Shown here one piece after another: positions 44,813 through 54,465 of a stretch of 64,000 nucleotides of DNA. The notes under the pieces were generated by a model that did not search any database, was not told the DNA's origin, and saw only the letters and a program-made list of their open reading frames with translations. A program made the position numbers and the translations under genes. Position 1 is the stretch's first letter. Every line of letters begins with the position of its first letter. Source of the stretch: Novosphingobium album (ex Hu et al. 2023) (GTDB lineage: Bacteria; Pseudomonadota; Alphaproteobacteria; Sphingomonadales; Sphingomonadaceae); the NCBI RefSeq assembly GCF_022832385.1, contig NZ_JALHLE010000016.1:62001-126000 (forward strand), written 5' to 3'.

Positions 44813-46729
44813 GTGCTGAAGTTCAAGGCGACAATACTTGAATTGATCGCCAAAGGCCTGCCTCTGGCAGAGGTCATGCACGGCATCTGTTTGCAGATAG
44901 AAGAGCGATTTCAGGGTGTTGTCTGCTCTGTCCTGATCCTGGATCGTAGCGGCACCCTTCATCCGCTGGCCGCGCCGAGCCTGCCGGAGGACTATTCGCA
45001 AAGCCTGGACAATCTGACGATCGGACCCAATGTCGGGTCTTGCGGAACGGCAGCCTATCTCGGCCAGCCGGTGGAAGTGCACGATATCGCCCGCGATCCG
45101 CGCTGGTCACCCTTTCCGGCTTTTCAGGAGGCGGCGCTGTCGCTGGGGCTGAGGGCCTGCTGGTCGTCGCCGCTGGTCGACGAGAAAAATACCGTTCTGG
45201 CCACGTTCGCGCTGTATTTCCGCGTACCGCGCGCACCGACCGGCGAGGAACGCGCGATCGTCGATGTCTGCCTGCACTTGTGCCATCTGGCCTTTGCCCG
45301 CCACCTGCGGGTGGCCGACCGCGAGCGGCGCGCCAATACCGATGCTCTGACGGATCTGCCAAATCAGGGCAGCTTCAGCCGGGCCATCGCCCATCTCGGC
45401 TGCGAAGAGCCGGGCGCGTGGGGCGTTCTCATGATCGACCTCGATAACCTCAAGACGGTCAACGATACTTTCAGCCATTCTGCGGGCGATCAGTTGTTGC
45501 AGGAGCTGGCTGCGCGATTGTCGCGTTTCGTGTTTCCGGACAGCGCGTTCCGCGTCGGCGGAGACGAATTCGCGGTTCTGATCAAGGATCCGGTGCGGCT
45601 GCAGGACATGCAGAAGACGGCCACCAGCCTGCTCGAAATCCTTTCCCGCCCCGTCGAGTGCGAGAAGTTCTCGCTTGTCGCCGAAGCCAGTATCGGCGGT
45701 GCAATCGTCGCCGGCGATGAAGCCGTGCCGGAAGACGTGCGCTACAAGGCCGATCTGGCACTGCATCATGCGAAGGAGAGCGGGCGCGGCGGGTACGTGC
45801 AGTTTGCCAAGGGTGTAGGCAAGCGCATGATTGCGCGTATTTCGTCAATCGAGAGCCTTGATGCCGCCTTGAAGGAAGGGCGCATAGAGGCATGGTATCA
45901 ACCGGTCGTGCGGCTGGCGGACCGGCGTATTGTCGGCTTCGAGGCGCTGTCCCGGATGGTGTCGCCAGATGGCGAGATCATTTCCGCATCGGCCTTTGCC
46001 GAAGCCGCCGGCGACGTGCGTGTAGCCTCGGTCCTGACGCATCGGATGCTGTCGGCCGTGGCGGAAGACATGCGTGCCTGGAGCGCTCTGGGGATCGATT
46101 TCGGTTATGTCGCCGTCAACGTCACCGCCGTGGACCTGCGCGGGGGCCGGCTGGGGGAAACGCTGGACCGGCTTTTCCCCGATGAAAGGCTGATGAAACG
46201 CCTTATCCTCGAGGTGACGGAAAGAGTGTATATCGGTGAACGCGACAGGCTGGTGTGCGAGGCGTTGGCGCACCTGAGAAGGCGTGGTGTGTACATCGCG
46301 CTGGACGATTTCGGCACGGGCTTCGCTTCATTGACGCACTTGCTGGAACTGTCTGTCGATTTCATCAAGGTCGATCAGGCCTTCACCGCCCGGCTGCCTG
46401 ACGATGATGTGAGCGGAACCATCATCGCCGGACTGGTCGCGATTGCCGGGAAACTGGGCGCATCCGTCACCGCCGAAGGTGTCGAGACGGATGCTCAGGC
46501 GGAAAAGCTGCTGGAACTGGGGTGCCAGGTGGGACAGGGCTTCCTGTTTTCGCGCGGTGTTCCTGCCGGCGAGGCGGCGCGCCTGCTCATGCGCCATGGC
46601 GCCTCGAACCCGCACGGTGTGCCGTTACCGGGAGGGCGGATTCCCGCCCCTCGGGAAGAGGCAGTTCTGCCCACGGAAGCTCCACGCCGCCGCTACACCC
46701 GAACCCGTGCTGCAGGCGAGACCGGATAG
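44813..46729 (+). CDS. GAF-GGDEF-EAL cyclic-di-GMP protein
   Basis: Cytoplasmic signalling protein of 638 residues with three domains. A GAF sensor domain spans about 10-165 (GPNVGSCGTAAYLGQPVEVHD, read in parts). The GGDEF cyclase domain spans about 175-335 with intact GGDEF in FRVGGDEFAVL; the inhibitory RxxD site is altered (VFPD). The EAL phosphodiesterase domain spans about 345-600 with EALSRM, NVTAVDL, LEVTERV, DDFGTGFAS, KVDQAF and EGVET all present. Both enzyme halves look active. The start is GTG 44813. No membrane segment is seen, and the signal sensed by GAF is unknown. Confidence 0.92.
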   Translation: MLKFKATILELIAKGLPLAEVMHGICLQIEERFQGVVCSVLILDRSGTLHPLAAPSLPEDYSQSLDNLTIGPNVGSCGTAAYLGQPVEVHDIARDPRWSPFPAFQEAALSLGLRACWSSPLVDEKNTVLATFALYFRVPRAPTGEERAIVDVCLHLCHLAFARHLRVADRERRANTDALTDLPNQGSFSRAIAHLGCEEPGAWGVLMIDLDNLKTVNDTFSHSAGDQLLQELAARLSRFVFPDSAFRVGGDEFAVLIKDPVRLQDMQKTATSLLEILSRPVECEKFSLVAEASIGGAIVAGDEAVPEDVRYKADLALHHAKESGRGGYVQFAKGVGKRMIARISSIESLDAALKEGRIEAWYQPVVRLADRRIVGFEALSRMVSPDGEIISASAFAEAAGDVRVASVLTHRMLSAVAEDMRAWSALGIDFGYVAVNVTAVDLRGGRLGETLDRLFPDERLMKRLILEVTERVYIGERDRLVCEALAHLRRRGVYIALDDFGTGFASLTHLLELSVDFIKVDQAFTARLPDDDVSGTIIAGLVAIAGKLGASVTAEGVETDAQAEKLLELGCQVGQGFLFSRGVPAGEAARLLMRHGASNPHGVPLPGGRIPAPREEAVLPTEAPRRRYTRTRAAGETG

Positions 46730-46750
46730 AAGCTGCAATCCACAGCTTCT
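46728..46750. terminator. Bidirectional stem-loop between convergent genes
   Basis: Arms AGAAGCTG and CAGCTTCT form a perfect 8-bp stem with a 7-nt loop. It overlaps the end of the GGDEF/EAL gene, which is convergent with the cupin gene. T-runs are weak, so termination is only likely, not certain. Confidence 0.4.
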
Positions 46751-46802
46751 AACTCGGTTGTGCACTGCATTATCCACAGGCTGGCGGCGCGGCCCCGAAC
46801 CG

Positions 46803-47201
46803 TTACTCGGTGGTCTTGCCGTCGAAGTGCTCGTGCGCGGTGCTGGCCTCGGCGCAGGTCTTGTGCACCGTGCCGTCGACATGCTCAGGCGGGCCATAGA
46901 TGGTGTAGAGCTTGAGCGGCTCCTTGCCCACGCTCACCACGTTGTGCAGCGCGCCGGCCGGCACGACGATGCCGTCATCTGCCTTCACCTTGTGCACCAC
47001 GCCGTCGATCGAGACTTCGCCTTCGCCAGCTTCGATGCGGAAGAACTGGTCGATGTCGAGGTGCACCTCGGCGCCGATCTCGTCACCCGGCTCGATCGAC
47101 ATCAGCACCAGTTGCAGGTTCTGTCCGGTGTAGAGAACGCGGCGGAAGTCGACGTTCTCCTCGGTCAGCTTCTCGATGTCGTCGACGAATCCCTTCTTCA
47201 T
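46803..47201 (-). CDS. Cupin-domain protein
   Basis: Small beta-barrel protein of 132 residues. Cupin motif 1 is PGDEIGAEVHLDIDQFFRIEAGEGE and motif 2 is VVPAGALHNVVSVG, each read in parts; His/Glu positions for a metal are present. The ATG at 47201 is preferred over the 20-codon longer frame. It lies downstream of the carboxymuconolactone-decarboxylase-like gene and may share its transcript. The reaction is unknown; many such proteins are small dioxygenases, isomerases or binding proteins. Confidence 0.85.
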   Translation of the reverse strand: MKKGFVDDIEKLTEENVDFRRVLYTGQNLQLVLMSIEPGDEIGAEVHLDIDQFFRIEAGEGEVSIDGVVHKVKADDGIVVPAGALHNVVSVGKEPLKLYTIYGPPEHVDGTVHKTCAEASTAHEHFDGKTTE

Positions 47202-47286
47202 GCGGTCGGCCTTTCCAAGTGCGTGTCGGGGGGAGGATAGCGGGCCTGCGCCGGGCTGCAATTGATCTGGCGCAGGCCGATGCGAT

Positions 47287-47910
47287 TCAGCGGTAGTCGA
47301 AGCCGCCTTTGGGCTTAATTTTCAGTGTGTTCTGCTGCATGGCTGTCATCAGGTAGGAGCCGGCGAGCATGGGCAGTTCGAGCATCTGCATCTCGTTGTA
47401 GGTCTTGGCCAGCGTGTCCCAGGTCGCGTCGGACATGCAGTAATCGGCCACAAGTTCTTCCATCGCCCGCAGCAGCGCGGCCTCGTGTTCGCTCCAGCCG
47501 GGGGCCGAGGAGCCTTCGATCACCCGCTCGATCTCTTCCGGGGTCACGCCGAAGGCTTTGCCGATATCGACGTGCTCGCTCCACTCAAACGGTGCGCGCG
47601 CCAGCAGGGAAATGCGCAGGATGGCCAGTTCGCGGTCCCGCAGCGGGATCGTGCCCCTTGCCGCCAGTTCGATGCCCAGCGTCATCTGTCCCTTGAACAT
47701 GCCGGGGTGGCGCAGGGTGATCAGGCTGACATCGGGGAAAGGACGGTCGTCCGGGATATTGAAGGCGGCGCGGATCGCATCGATCTGTTCCTGCCCTTCG
47801 GGCGTGACTTCGTCGAGCCGCAGCGGTGCGTAGCGGGGGCCGTCGCCGACGATCTGTGCCATGCGGGCATCGGCGTCGAATTCGTGCTTTCCAGTGATCG
47901 GTTCAGCCAT
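47287..47910 (-). CDS. Carboxymuconolactone decarboxylase/AhpD-family protein
   Basis: Protein of 207 residues. The core helices carry LRDRELAILRISLLARAPFEWSEHVDIGKAFGVTPEEIERV, read in parts, typical of the CMD family. The usual redox C-x-x-C pair of AhpD is absent (the position reads E-W-S-E-H), so this is a non-peroxidase subtype, often found in aromatic or steroid catabolism. It lies 51 bp after the sulfotransferase gene. The substrate is not evident. Confidence 0.83.
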   Translation of the reverse strand: MAEPITGKHEFDADARMAQIVGDGPRYAPLRLDEVTPEGQEQIDAIRAAFNIPDDRPFPDVSLITLRHPGMFKGQMTLGIELAARGTIPLRDRELAILRISLLARAPFEWSEHVDIGKAFGVTPEEIERVIEGSSAPGWSEHEAALLRAMEELVADYCMSDATWDTLAKTYNEMQMLELPMLAGSYLMTAMQQNTLKIKPKGGFDYR

Positions 47911-47961
47911 TGTCGGGTTCCAGAAGTGCGTTGGTTGATGCGGGTAAGGGGGTGATGCGGG

Positions 47962-49104
47962 TCAGGCAGCCGTCTCGCTGAACGGCGCCCAGGTTTCCAT
48001 GTGCTTGAGATAACCGGCGAACTGCGCGCGGACGGCATCGAAATCGAGCCCGAACTTCGACGGATCGGGCTTGCTCATGCGCCCGGCGCTCTGGTTGCTT
48101 TCCCACCAGGCGCTCATGGCGTCCGCGAAGGCGGGAGAGACCTCCTGTCCCAGCCATGCGTAGAGACCGCGCACTTCGCCCAGCGGGTCGCGCTGCATCG
48201 CGCGGAAATGGATGTCGTAAAACCGGTCATCGTTGCCCCGCTCGCGGAAGGCGATGGCGCGGCGCATCCCTTCGGACCAGCAGCGCACGTTGAGTTCGCC
48301 GATGTAATGGTAATCGACGTGATCGGTGAATTTCTCGATGATGTCGGCATAGACGGTCGCGACCGAGAGCATCACGTCGGTGGGGTCGCGGTGCGTCATC
48401 ACGAAGCGGGCATCGGGGAACGCGTTGTCGAGCGCGTCGAGATAGAGCAGGTGCGTGGGGGCCTTGAGCCGCCAGGGCTTCGACGGTTCGCCCCACTGCA
48501 GCAGCTTGAGCACGCGCTTTTCGTAGAGGTAGGTTTCGGTGTGGTCGGCCTCCAGCAGCCAGCCGGCATAGCTTGGCACTTGCGCAAAGGCCTGGAACAT
48601 CTGGCTCTTGAAATCGAGCGCCATCAGATCCTGGCATTCCATCGCGCCGTCGATCCCGGTCGGCGTGCGCTTGCTGTCCTTGAGGCTCTCGTCGGCGGCG
48701 CTGGAGGCCCCGCGGCGCGGGTCCGGCCCCTCCACGGTCGAGGGCGGGGGGCAGGGCTGCGAGCTTTCCCATACGCGCAGATAGCGGATGTCCGGATCGC
48801 TGGAGAGCAGGAACGAAAGCGCCGTGGAGCCGGTGCGCGGCAAGCTGACGCCGAACAGCGGTTCGCGGATTTCCCCGTCGTCGATTTCCGGGTGGCGGCG
48901 GTACCAGTCTTCCACCATCAGGCGCTGGCGCAGATAGAGCAGGATGCGGTCGCGCAGGACATACTCGCCCGTCGCATTGAGCCGGGCCTCTGTATTGAGC
49001 GAGGTGACCAGTCGCTCCAGCCCTTCGCGGAAGCTGTCGCCGCCAAAATTTTCGAGGCCCGTATCACGCCGGGCCGTTTCGATCAGGTCGCTGTAGTTTT
49101 CCAT
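47962..49104 (-). CDS. Sulfotransferase family protein
   Basis: PAPS-dependent sulfotransferase-like protein of 380 residues. The 5'-phosphosulfate loop is GVSLPRTGSTALSFLLSSD and the 3'-phosphate segment is FVMTHRDPTDVMLSV. The C-terminal half resembles the Sulfotransfer_3 group. No membrane segment is seen. It is the first gene of a sulfotransferase / CMD-like / cupin run on the minus strand. The acceptor (lipid, steroid or phenolic) cannot be told from sequence. Confidence 0.85.
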   Translation of the reverse strand: MENYSDLIETARRDTGLENFGGDSFREGLERLVTSLNTEARLNATGEYVLRDRILLYLRQRLMVEDWYRRHPEIDDGEIREPLFGVSLPRTGSTALSFLLSSDPDIRYLRVWESSQPCPPPSTVEGPDPRRGASSAADESLKDSKRTPTGIDGAMECQDLMALDFKSQMFQAFAQVPSYAGWLLEADHTETYLYEKRVLKLLQWGEPSKPWRLKAPTHLLYLDALDNAFPDARFVMTHRDPTDVMLSVATVYADIIEKFTDHVDYHYIGELNVRCWSEGMRRAIAFRERGNDDRFYDIHFRAMQRDPLGEVRGLYAWLGQEVSPAFADAMSAWWESNQSAGRMSKPDPSKFGLDFDAVRAQFAGYLKHMETWAPFSETAA

Positions 49105-49211
49105 CGGCTTCTACTCTCCCGGGCCGGATTTCCTGTCCGGTTGTTCCGGATCGCGGGAGCACTATGCGTGTTGAAAAGGCCGCGCGCCAACCGCCGCGGC
49201 GATGTTGCGGA

Positions 49212-49871
49212 TCAGCCGCGTGCGGCGCGCGCCGCCGCGCCGCCCGCAAAAGGCGCGATGGCCAGCAGGACAAGGCTGGCCGCGCCCGTCAGGGCAAGCC
49301 CGCTTTCGCCGCCCATGCCGAGGCTGCCTGCGCCGAAGATCAGGATCGGCACCGCCATCGGGATTACCAGCAGTCCCGACAGCGCCGCACCGCCGCGCAG
49401 CCCGGCGGTCAGTGCCGCTACGGTCACGCCCAATGCGGCGAGGCCCGGCGTGCCTGCCAGCAGCCCGATCTCGACGATCCTCAGCGTGTTGCCGTCCAGC
49501 CCGAGCAGGGCGGCGGCGGGCAGGGCGGCGAGCATCAGCGGCGGGCCGAAGCTCAGCCAGTGGGCCAGCACGCGCACCGCGATCACCAGTTCCTCGGTAA
49601 TGCCGCGCAGCGCCCACTGGTCGAACATACCCATTTCGATGTCGGGCTCCACCAGCCGGTCGAGCGGCAGGATCGCGGCGAGCAGGGCGGCAACCCAGAT
49701 CACCCCGCCGCCGGTCCGTGCCAGCAGCGGCGCGTCGGGGCCGACCGCGAAGGGATAGAGCATCGCCACCGAGAGGAAGAACAGCACCGGCAGCACCGCG
49801 CCGCCGCCGCGCCCGCCCAGCAGCAGGCGCGTGAGGTCGCGGCGAAGCAGGGCCATGACGCGCCTGCTCAT
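49212..49871 (-). CDS. ccmB: Haem exporter permease CcmB
   Basis: Inner-membrane subunit of the cytochrome c maturation ABC complex, 219 residues with six hydrophobic segments. The N-terminus [20 protein letters not shown] is typical and DRLVEPDIEMGMFDQW is a recognised CcmB segment. The start overlaps the ccmA stop by 4 bp. ccmC is not the next gene, so this organism has split ccm loci. Confidence 0.92.
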   Translation of the reverse strand: MSRRVMALLRRDLTRLLLGGRGGGAVLPVLFFLSVAMLYPFAVGPDAPLLARTGGGVIWVAALLAAILPLDRLVEPDIEMGMFDQWALRGITEELVIAVRVLAHWLSFGPPLMLAALPAAALLGLDGNTLRIVEIGLLAGTPGLAALGVTVAALTAGLRGGAALSGLLVIPMAVPILIFGAGSLGMGGESGLALTGAASLVLLAIAPFAGGAAARAARG

Positions 49872-50446
49872 GCCGCGTACTCCGCCAGCGCAAGACGGCC
49901 CATGCCGGGCAGCGCGAACGGCTGGTGCGAGGCAACCAGCGCGATGCCGCCCGCCGCGCAATGTTCGGCGACCAGTGTTTCGGTCAATTCCACCGCATGG
50001 ACGTCGAGCCCGTTGAGCGGCTCGTCGAGCAGCCACACGCTCGCCTTCTGTCCGATCAGCCGGGCGAGTGCGGCGCGCTTCTTCTGCCCGGTGGACAGGT
50101 ACCGCACCGGCACGTCTAGCAGGTCCGAAAGGCCAAGGCGCGCCAGTTCGTTGTCCGCCGCGCCGTCGATATGCTGCCAGAATGCCAAAGCCTTGCCGAG
50201 CGGCTGGACCGGATCAAGCGCGTGCCGCTCGTCGATCAGGCCGATGGTGCCGTTGACCTCCACCGATCCGGCGAAGGCCGGCGCGAGACCGGCAACGATG
50301 CGCAGCAGGCTGGACTTGCCGATGCCGTTGTGCCCCGCGATCTGCAGGGCTTCTCCTGCCGCGAGGCGCAGCGAGAGGCGGCGGAACAGCACCCTGTCGC
50401 CGCGCCGGCACGCGAGATCGGTTACGGAAACGGCGGCCCCTTGCAT
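49868..50446 (-). CDS. ccmA: Haem exporter ATP-binding protein CcmA
   Basis: ABC ATPase of 192 residues that works with CcmB in cytochrome c biogenesis. Walker A is GHNGIGKSS, the signature is LSTGQKKR, and Walker B is [12 protein letters not shown]. It is coupled to ccmB by an ATGA overlap. It is needed for the cytochromes at 12511 and 53316. Confidence 0.93.
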   Translation of the reverse strand: MQGAAVSVTDLACRRGDRVLFRRLSLRLAAGEALQIAGHNGIGKSSLLRIVAGLAPAFAGSVEVNGTIGLIDERHALDPVQPLGKALAFWQHIDGAADNELARLGLSDLLDVPVRYLSTGQKKRAALARLIGQKASVWLLDEPLNGLDVHAVELTETLVAEHCAAGGIALVASHQPFALPGMGRLALAEYAA

Positions 50447-50493
50447 CGACGGGTGCGATAGGGGAAACCGCAGGCACTGCCAAGGAGAGTGAC

Positions 50494-50784
50494 ATGGCCA
50501 TCCCCCGCCTGACCGATGCCGAACGCGACGAAGCGCTGAAGGGCCTGCCCGGCTGGACGCTGAGCGAGGACGGTCTCGCCTTCGAAATCGAGCTGGAATT
50601 CGGCGATTTCAACGAGGCGTTCGGCTTCATGACGCGCGTTGCGCTCCATGCCGACAAGGCCGATCACCATCCCGAATGGTTCAATGTCTACAACAAGGTG
50701 CGCGTGAGGCTGACCACCCATGACGCGGGCGGGCTGAGCACGCGCGATGTGGCGATGGCGCAGTTCATCGACGGGATCGTGTGA
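50494..50784 (+). CDS. phhB: Pterin-4a-carbinolamine dehydratase
   Basis: Small enzyme of 96 residues that recycles tetrahydrobiopterin-type cofactors after aromatic amino acid hydroxylation. The family signature is visible: [22 protein letters not shown], read in parts, with the His-His pair, then [23 protein letters not shown] precedes the ATG. It is divergent from ccmA. No phenylalanine hydroxylase gene is in the window. Confidence 0.93.
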   Translation: MAIPRLTDAERDEALKGLPGWTLSEDGLAFEIELEFGDFNEAFGFMTRVALHADKADHHPEWFNVYNKVRVRLTTHDAGGLSTRDVAMAQFIDGIV

Positions 50785-50998
50785 GCGGGAGGGGTTGGGG
50801 GTGGGCTGTCTTAGCGCGCGCATTACCACCTGAACCCCGATGCCGCACATGCGAACAGATTATGAAATTTCTGTAACTTTTCATTTCTAATCGTATTCCC
50901 CGATTACTCTGACGAGCCTCTCCTGTTTCTCCTTCGTCAAGAAGCAGGTGTATCCCGGCGCCGGGCTGGAGGTAGCCCCTCGCAACAGGAGAGGTATG

Positions 50999-53227
50999 AT
51001 GTTCAGGAAATCCCAGAGGCCTTTGACGACGCTGCTGCTTGGCACAGCCGTCGCGCTGATGGCCCCGCCGGCTATGGCACAGGATGCTGCGCCGATGGCA
51101 GCGGGCATGTCCAACAAGGACTGGTGGCCCAAGAGCCTCGACCTGGCCGCATTGCGCCAGCATGAGGCCCAGTCCAATCCCTACGGCTCGGACTATGACT
51201 ACGCGAAGGAATTCGCATCGCTCGATCTGGATGCCGTGAAAGCCGATATCCGCAAGGTGCTCCACACCTCGCAGCCCTGGTGGCCGGCCGACTATGGCAA
51301 CTACGGCCCCTTCTTCATCCGCATGGCATGGCACAGCGCCGGCACCTATCGCGTGGGTGACGGGCGTGGCGGTTCGGACGGCGGCGAGCAGCGCTTCGAG
51401 CCGCTGAACTCCTGGCCCGACAACGTCAGCCTCGACAAGGCGCGCCGCCTCGTCTGGCCGATCAAGCAGAAGTACGGGCGCAAGCTGTCCTGGGGTGACC
51501 TGATGGTCCTCGCCGGGAATGTCGCTCTGGAAGACATGGGCTTCACCACCGTCGGTTTCGCGGGCGGCCGCGTTGACGCCTGGCAGCCGGACCTTGTCTA
51601 CTGGGGCCCGGAAATGAAGATGCTGGACGACAAGCGCCGCGACGGCAAGGGCAACCTCAAGGGCCCGCTGGCCGCCGTGCAGATGGGCCTCATCTACGTC
51701 AATCCGGAAGGCCCGAATGGCAACGGCGATCCGATCTCGGCCGCTGCCGACATCCGCCGCGCCTTCGGCAACATGGCGATGAACGACGAGGAAACCGCCG
51801 CGCTGATCGCGGGCGGCCACACCTTCGGCAAGGCGCACGGTGCGCACAAGCCCGAAGAATGCATGGAAGCCGATCCGGCCGCGGCCGGTCTCGAGCAGCA
51901 GGGCCTTGGTTGGAAGAACAACTGCGGCAAGGGCATGGCCGAGGACACCATCACCAGCGGCCTTGAAGGCGCATGGTCGGCGGCTCCGACGCAGTTCACC
52001 ATGCAGTACGTGGACAACCTGATGAACTTCGACTGGGTCAAGACCAAGAGCCCGGCCGGCGCGACGCAGTGGATCCCGAGCGATCCGGCCGCCGCGAACC
52101 TCGTTCCCGACGCGCACGTTGAAGGCAAGTTCCACGCGCCGATCATGTTCACCACGGACATCGCGCTCAAGGAAGACCCGAAGTTCCGGGCCATTCTCGA
52201 AGGCTGGCGCAAGGACAACACCGCGTTCGCCAAGGCCTTTGCCCGCGCGTGGTTCAAGCTGACCCACCGCGATCTCGGCCCGCAGGGGCGCTATCTCGGC
52301 AAGGACATTCCGACCGAGACGTACGCCTGGCAGGACCCGCTCCCCAAGGCCACGTATGCGATGATCGACAGTGCCGATGCGTCGGCGCTCAAGTCGAAGA
52401 TCCTGGCATCGGGCCTGACCGGCAGCGAACTGGTCCGCACCGCCTGGGCTTCGGCCTCGACCTTCCGCGGCACCGATATGCGCGGTGGTGCCAATGGCGC
52501 CCGCGTCCGCCTGCAGCCGCAAATGGACTGGGCCGTCAATGACAAGGCCGAACTGACCAAGGTGGTCGCCAAGCTTGAAGCTATCCGCAAGGACTTCAAC
52601 AAGAGCGCTGCCGGGGGCAAGCAGGTCTCGCTCGCGGACCTGATCGTGCTGGGCGGCAATGCCGCGATCGAGCAGGCTGCAGCAAAGGGCGGCTACAAGG
52701 CCTCCGTGCCGTTCACGCCGGGCCGTGTCGATGCCACGCAGGCGCAGACCGACGTGACCTCGTTCGGCTATCTCGAGCCCAAGGCTGACGGTTTCCGCAA
52801 CTACTACTCGTCGGCCTCCTATGAAGCGCCGGCGGCGGCACTGGTCGACAAGGCGGACATGCTGGGCCTTACCGTGCCGGAAATGACCGCGCTGGTGGGC
52901 GGCATGCGTGCCCTCAACGCCAATGCCGGCGGTTCGGCCAATGGCGTGTTCACCAGCCGTCCGGGAACGCTCTCGAACGACTTCTTCGTGAACCTGCTGT
53001 CGATGGACACCGTCTGGTCGAAGTCGGCCACGCCGGGCCTCTACGACGGCAAGGACCGGACGACCGGCGCTGCCAAGTGGAGGGCCACGCCGGTTGACCT
53101 GATCTTCGGGTCGAACTCGGAACTGCGTGCGGTTTCGGAAGTCTATGCGTCCGACGATGCGGGCCAGCTGTTCGCCGACGATTTCGTCGCGGCCTGGGCC
53201 AAGGTGATGAACGCCGACCGCTTCTGA
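50999..53227 (+). CDS. katG: Exported catalase-peroxidase KatG
   Basis: Bifunctional haem peroxidase of 742 residues. It has an N-terminal signal peptide ([20 protein letters not shown], ends AMA-Q), so it should act in the periplasm, unlike most KatG. The active site Arg-Trp-His lies in [14 protein letters not shown]. The Tyr of the Met-Tyr-Trp adduct is in DLVYWGPE and the Met in [10 protein letters not shown]. The proximal His is in [11 protein letters not shown]. The ATG at 50999 is chosen for its spacing to AGGAG; 50996 is possible. A terminator and a cytochrome c gene follow. Confidence 0.93.
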   Translation: MFRKSQRPLTTLLLGTAVALMAPPAMAQDAAPMAAGMSNKDWWPKSLDLAALRQHEAQSNPYGSDYDYAKEFASLDLDAVKADIRKVLHTSQPWWPADYGNYGPFFIRMAWHSAGTYRVGDGRGGSDGGEQRFEPLNSWPDNVSLDKARRLVWPIKQKYGRKLSWGDLMVLAGNVALEDMGFTTVGFAGGRVDAWQPDLVYWGPEMKMLDDKRRDGKGNLKGPLAAVQMGLIYVNPEGPNGNGDPISAAADIRRAFGNMAMNDEETAALIAGGHTFGKAHGAHKPEECMEADPAAAGLEQQGLGWKNNCGKGMAEDTITSGLEGAWSAAPTQFTMQYVDNLMNFDWVKTKSPAGATQWIPSDPAAANLVPDAHVEGKFHAPIMFTTDIALKEDPKFRAILEGWRKDNTAFAKAFARAWFKLTHRDLGPQGRYLGKDIPTETYAWQDPLPKATYAMIDSADASALKSKILASGLTGSELVRTAWASASTFRGTDMRGGANGARVRLQPQMDWAVNDKAELTKVVAKLEAIRKDFNKSAAGGKQVSLADLIVLGGNAAIEQAAAKGGYKASVPFTPGRVDATQAQTDVTSFGYLEPKADGFRNYYSSASYEAPAAALVDKADMLGLTVPEMTALVGGMRALNANAGGSANGVFTSRPGTLSNDFFVNLLSMDTVWSKSATPGLYDGKDRTTGAAKWRATPVDLIFGSNSELRAVSEVYASDDAGQLFADDFVAAWAKVMNADRF

Positions 53228-53251
53228 GCATCGGACGTTCCTGAATGAAGC

Positions 53252-53293
53252 GGGGGCAGGCGGCCATGTCTGTGGCGGTCTGCCCCTGTTTTT
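53252..53293 (+). terminator. Rho-independent terminator after katG
   Basis: A GC stem (GGGGCAG paired with CTGCCCC, with further internal pairing) is followed by TGTTTTT. It ends the katG transcript or attenuates it ahead of the cytochrome c gene. Confidence 0.8.
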
Positions 53294-53315
53294 GCGAAGT
53301 GTGCGAGGCAGGTTC

Positions 53316-53714
53316 ATGCAAAAGTTCAATGCGGCCATACCGGGCCTTGCCTTGCTGTCGTTGATGGTCGTGATTTTTTCGGGTGCTTCGGCGGCCTTGG
53401 CCGGTACCCCCGATGCTCCCGCGGCGAGGCCGGCCGCATTTGCCGTCTGTGCGGCATGCCACTCTACCGAACCGGGCAAGACGATCGTCGGTCCGAGTCT
53501 TGCCGGTGTGGGGGGACGCAAGGCTGCCAGTCTGCCGGGCTATGCCTACAGCGAAGCGCTCCGGAACTCGGGGCTGGCCTGGAATGAAGCGACGCTCGAC
53601 ACGTGGCTGACGTCGCCGCAGAAAGCGGTGCCCGGCACGAAGATGCCCTTTGCGGGGATCGCCGATCCGGCGAAGCGCAAGGCCGTCGTCAATTACCTGA
53701 TGACGCTCAAATAG
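53316..53714 (+). CDS. Small class I c-type cytochrome
   Basis: Periplasmic or membrane-anchored monohaem cytochrome c of 132 residues. The signal segment is MQKFNAAIPGLALLSLMVV. The haem motif is CAACH at about residue 44 and the axial Met lies in GTKMPFAGI, as in cytochrome c550/c2 types. The ATG at 53316 is preferred over 53292. It lies just after katG and may deliver electrons to the exported peroxidase; that link is inference. Confidence 0.9.
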   Translation: MQKFNAAIPGLALLSLMVVIFSGASAALAGTPDAPAARPAAFAVCAACHSTEPGKTIVGPSLAGVGGRKAASLPGYAYSEALRNSGLAWNEATLDTWLTSPQKAVPGTKMPFAGIADPAKRKAVVNYLMTLK

Positions 53715-53741
53715 CCCGGTGCGGCACGCCGCCTTTGGTCG

Positions 53742-54359
53742 TTAAAGCGCCGGGTTGTTGTAGCAGTGCCAGGTGAAGATCGCGGCCGAGCCCCGGTGCG
53801 GGCGCCATTGCTCGGCCAGCACGCGGGTTTCCTTCTCGCTGGGACGCGCATCGAGGCCCAGGATCTTGTGCAGGCCTGCCTGCACGGCAAGATCGCCGGC
53901 GGGCCAGATGTCCGGGCGGCCCTCCGCGAACAGCAGGTAGATTTCCGCCGACCAGCGCCCGATCCCCTTTATCTTTATCAGGTGGGCGATAGCTTCTTCA
54001 TCATCCTGGGGCAGGGCATCGAGGTCCAGCGCACCAGCCGTGACCAGTTCGCATAGCGAACGAGCGTAACCTTGTTTCTGGCGGGAAAGGCCGCAGCCAC
54101 GCAGAGCGTCGAAGTCCGCGGCGAGCAGGGCGTCCGGCGGCAGACCGTCGCCTAAAAGCGCCTCAAGCCTTGCCCAGACCGATGCCGCCGCCGCTACGCT
54201 GACCTGCTGTCCCACGATCGTGCGCAGCAGTGTCGTATAGCCGGTGGGGCGTATCCGCGGCTCTGGGTATCCGGCCACTTCGAGCGCGCGGGCCATGGCC
54301 GGTTCGGCCGCGGCGATGGCATCGAGACCCGAAATGAGTGCGTCAGCGGTCAAACCCAT
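53742..54359 (-). CDS. DNA-3-methyladenine glycosylase (AlkA/HhH-GPD family)
   Basis: Base-excision repair glycosylase of 205 residues. The helix-hairpin-helix is IKGIGRWSAEIYLLF and the catalytic Asp lies in WPAGDLAVQAG. Opening helices are TTLLRTIVGQQVSVAAAASVW, read in parts. It is shorter than E. coli AlkA because it lacks the N-terminal beta domain. The ATG at 54359 is used rather than 54440 because the longer frame covers the palindrome upstream of the ferredoxin gene. Confidence 0.9.
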   Translation of the reverse strand: MGLTADALISGLDAIAAAEPAMARALEVAGYPEPRIRPTGYTTLLRTIVGQQVSVAAAASVWARLEALLGDGLPPDALLAADFDALRGCGLSRQKQGYARSLCELVTAGALDLDALPQDDEEAIAHLIKIKGIGRWSAEIYLLFAEGRPDIWPAGDLAVQAGLHKILGLDARPSEKETRVLAEQWRPHRGSAAIFTWHCYNNPAL

Positions 54360-54432
54360 GTTTTCAGCTACCTTGCAAAAGCGGGTTGCAGGCTTTAGCA
54401 GCCTGCGGCAAAAGCACCTACCACTGCATTTG

Positions 54433-54449
54433 TGATACACAGTGTATCA
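54433..54449. promoter_or_regulatory. Perfect 17-bp palindrome upstream of the ferredoxin gene
   Basis: TGATACAC, one central base, then GTGTATCA. It lies 16 bp before the ferredoxin start and 73 bp before the divergent glycosylase start. It looks like a repressor operator; the protein is not known. Confidence 0.55.
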
Positions 54450-54465
54450 AAGGGGATTCGTTAGC

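Noticed and set aside
50860-50910. Pho-box-like CTGTAAC sequence upstream of katG
   Set aside because: Only a partial core with no second phased unit; more likely an ordinary AT-rich promoter.
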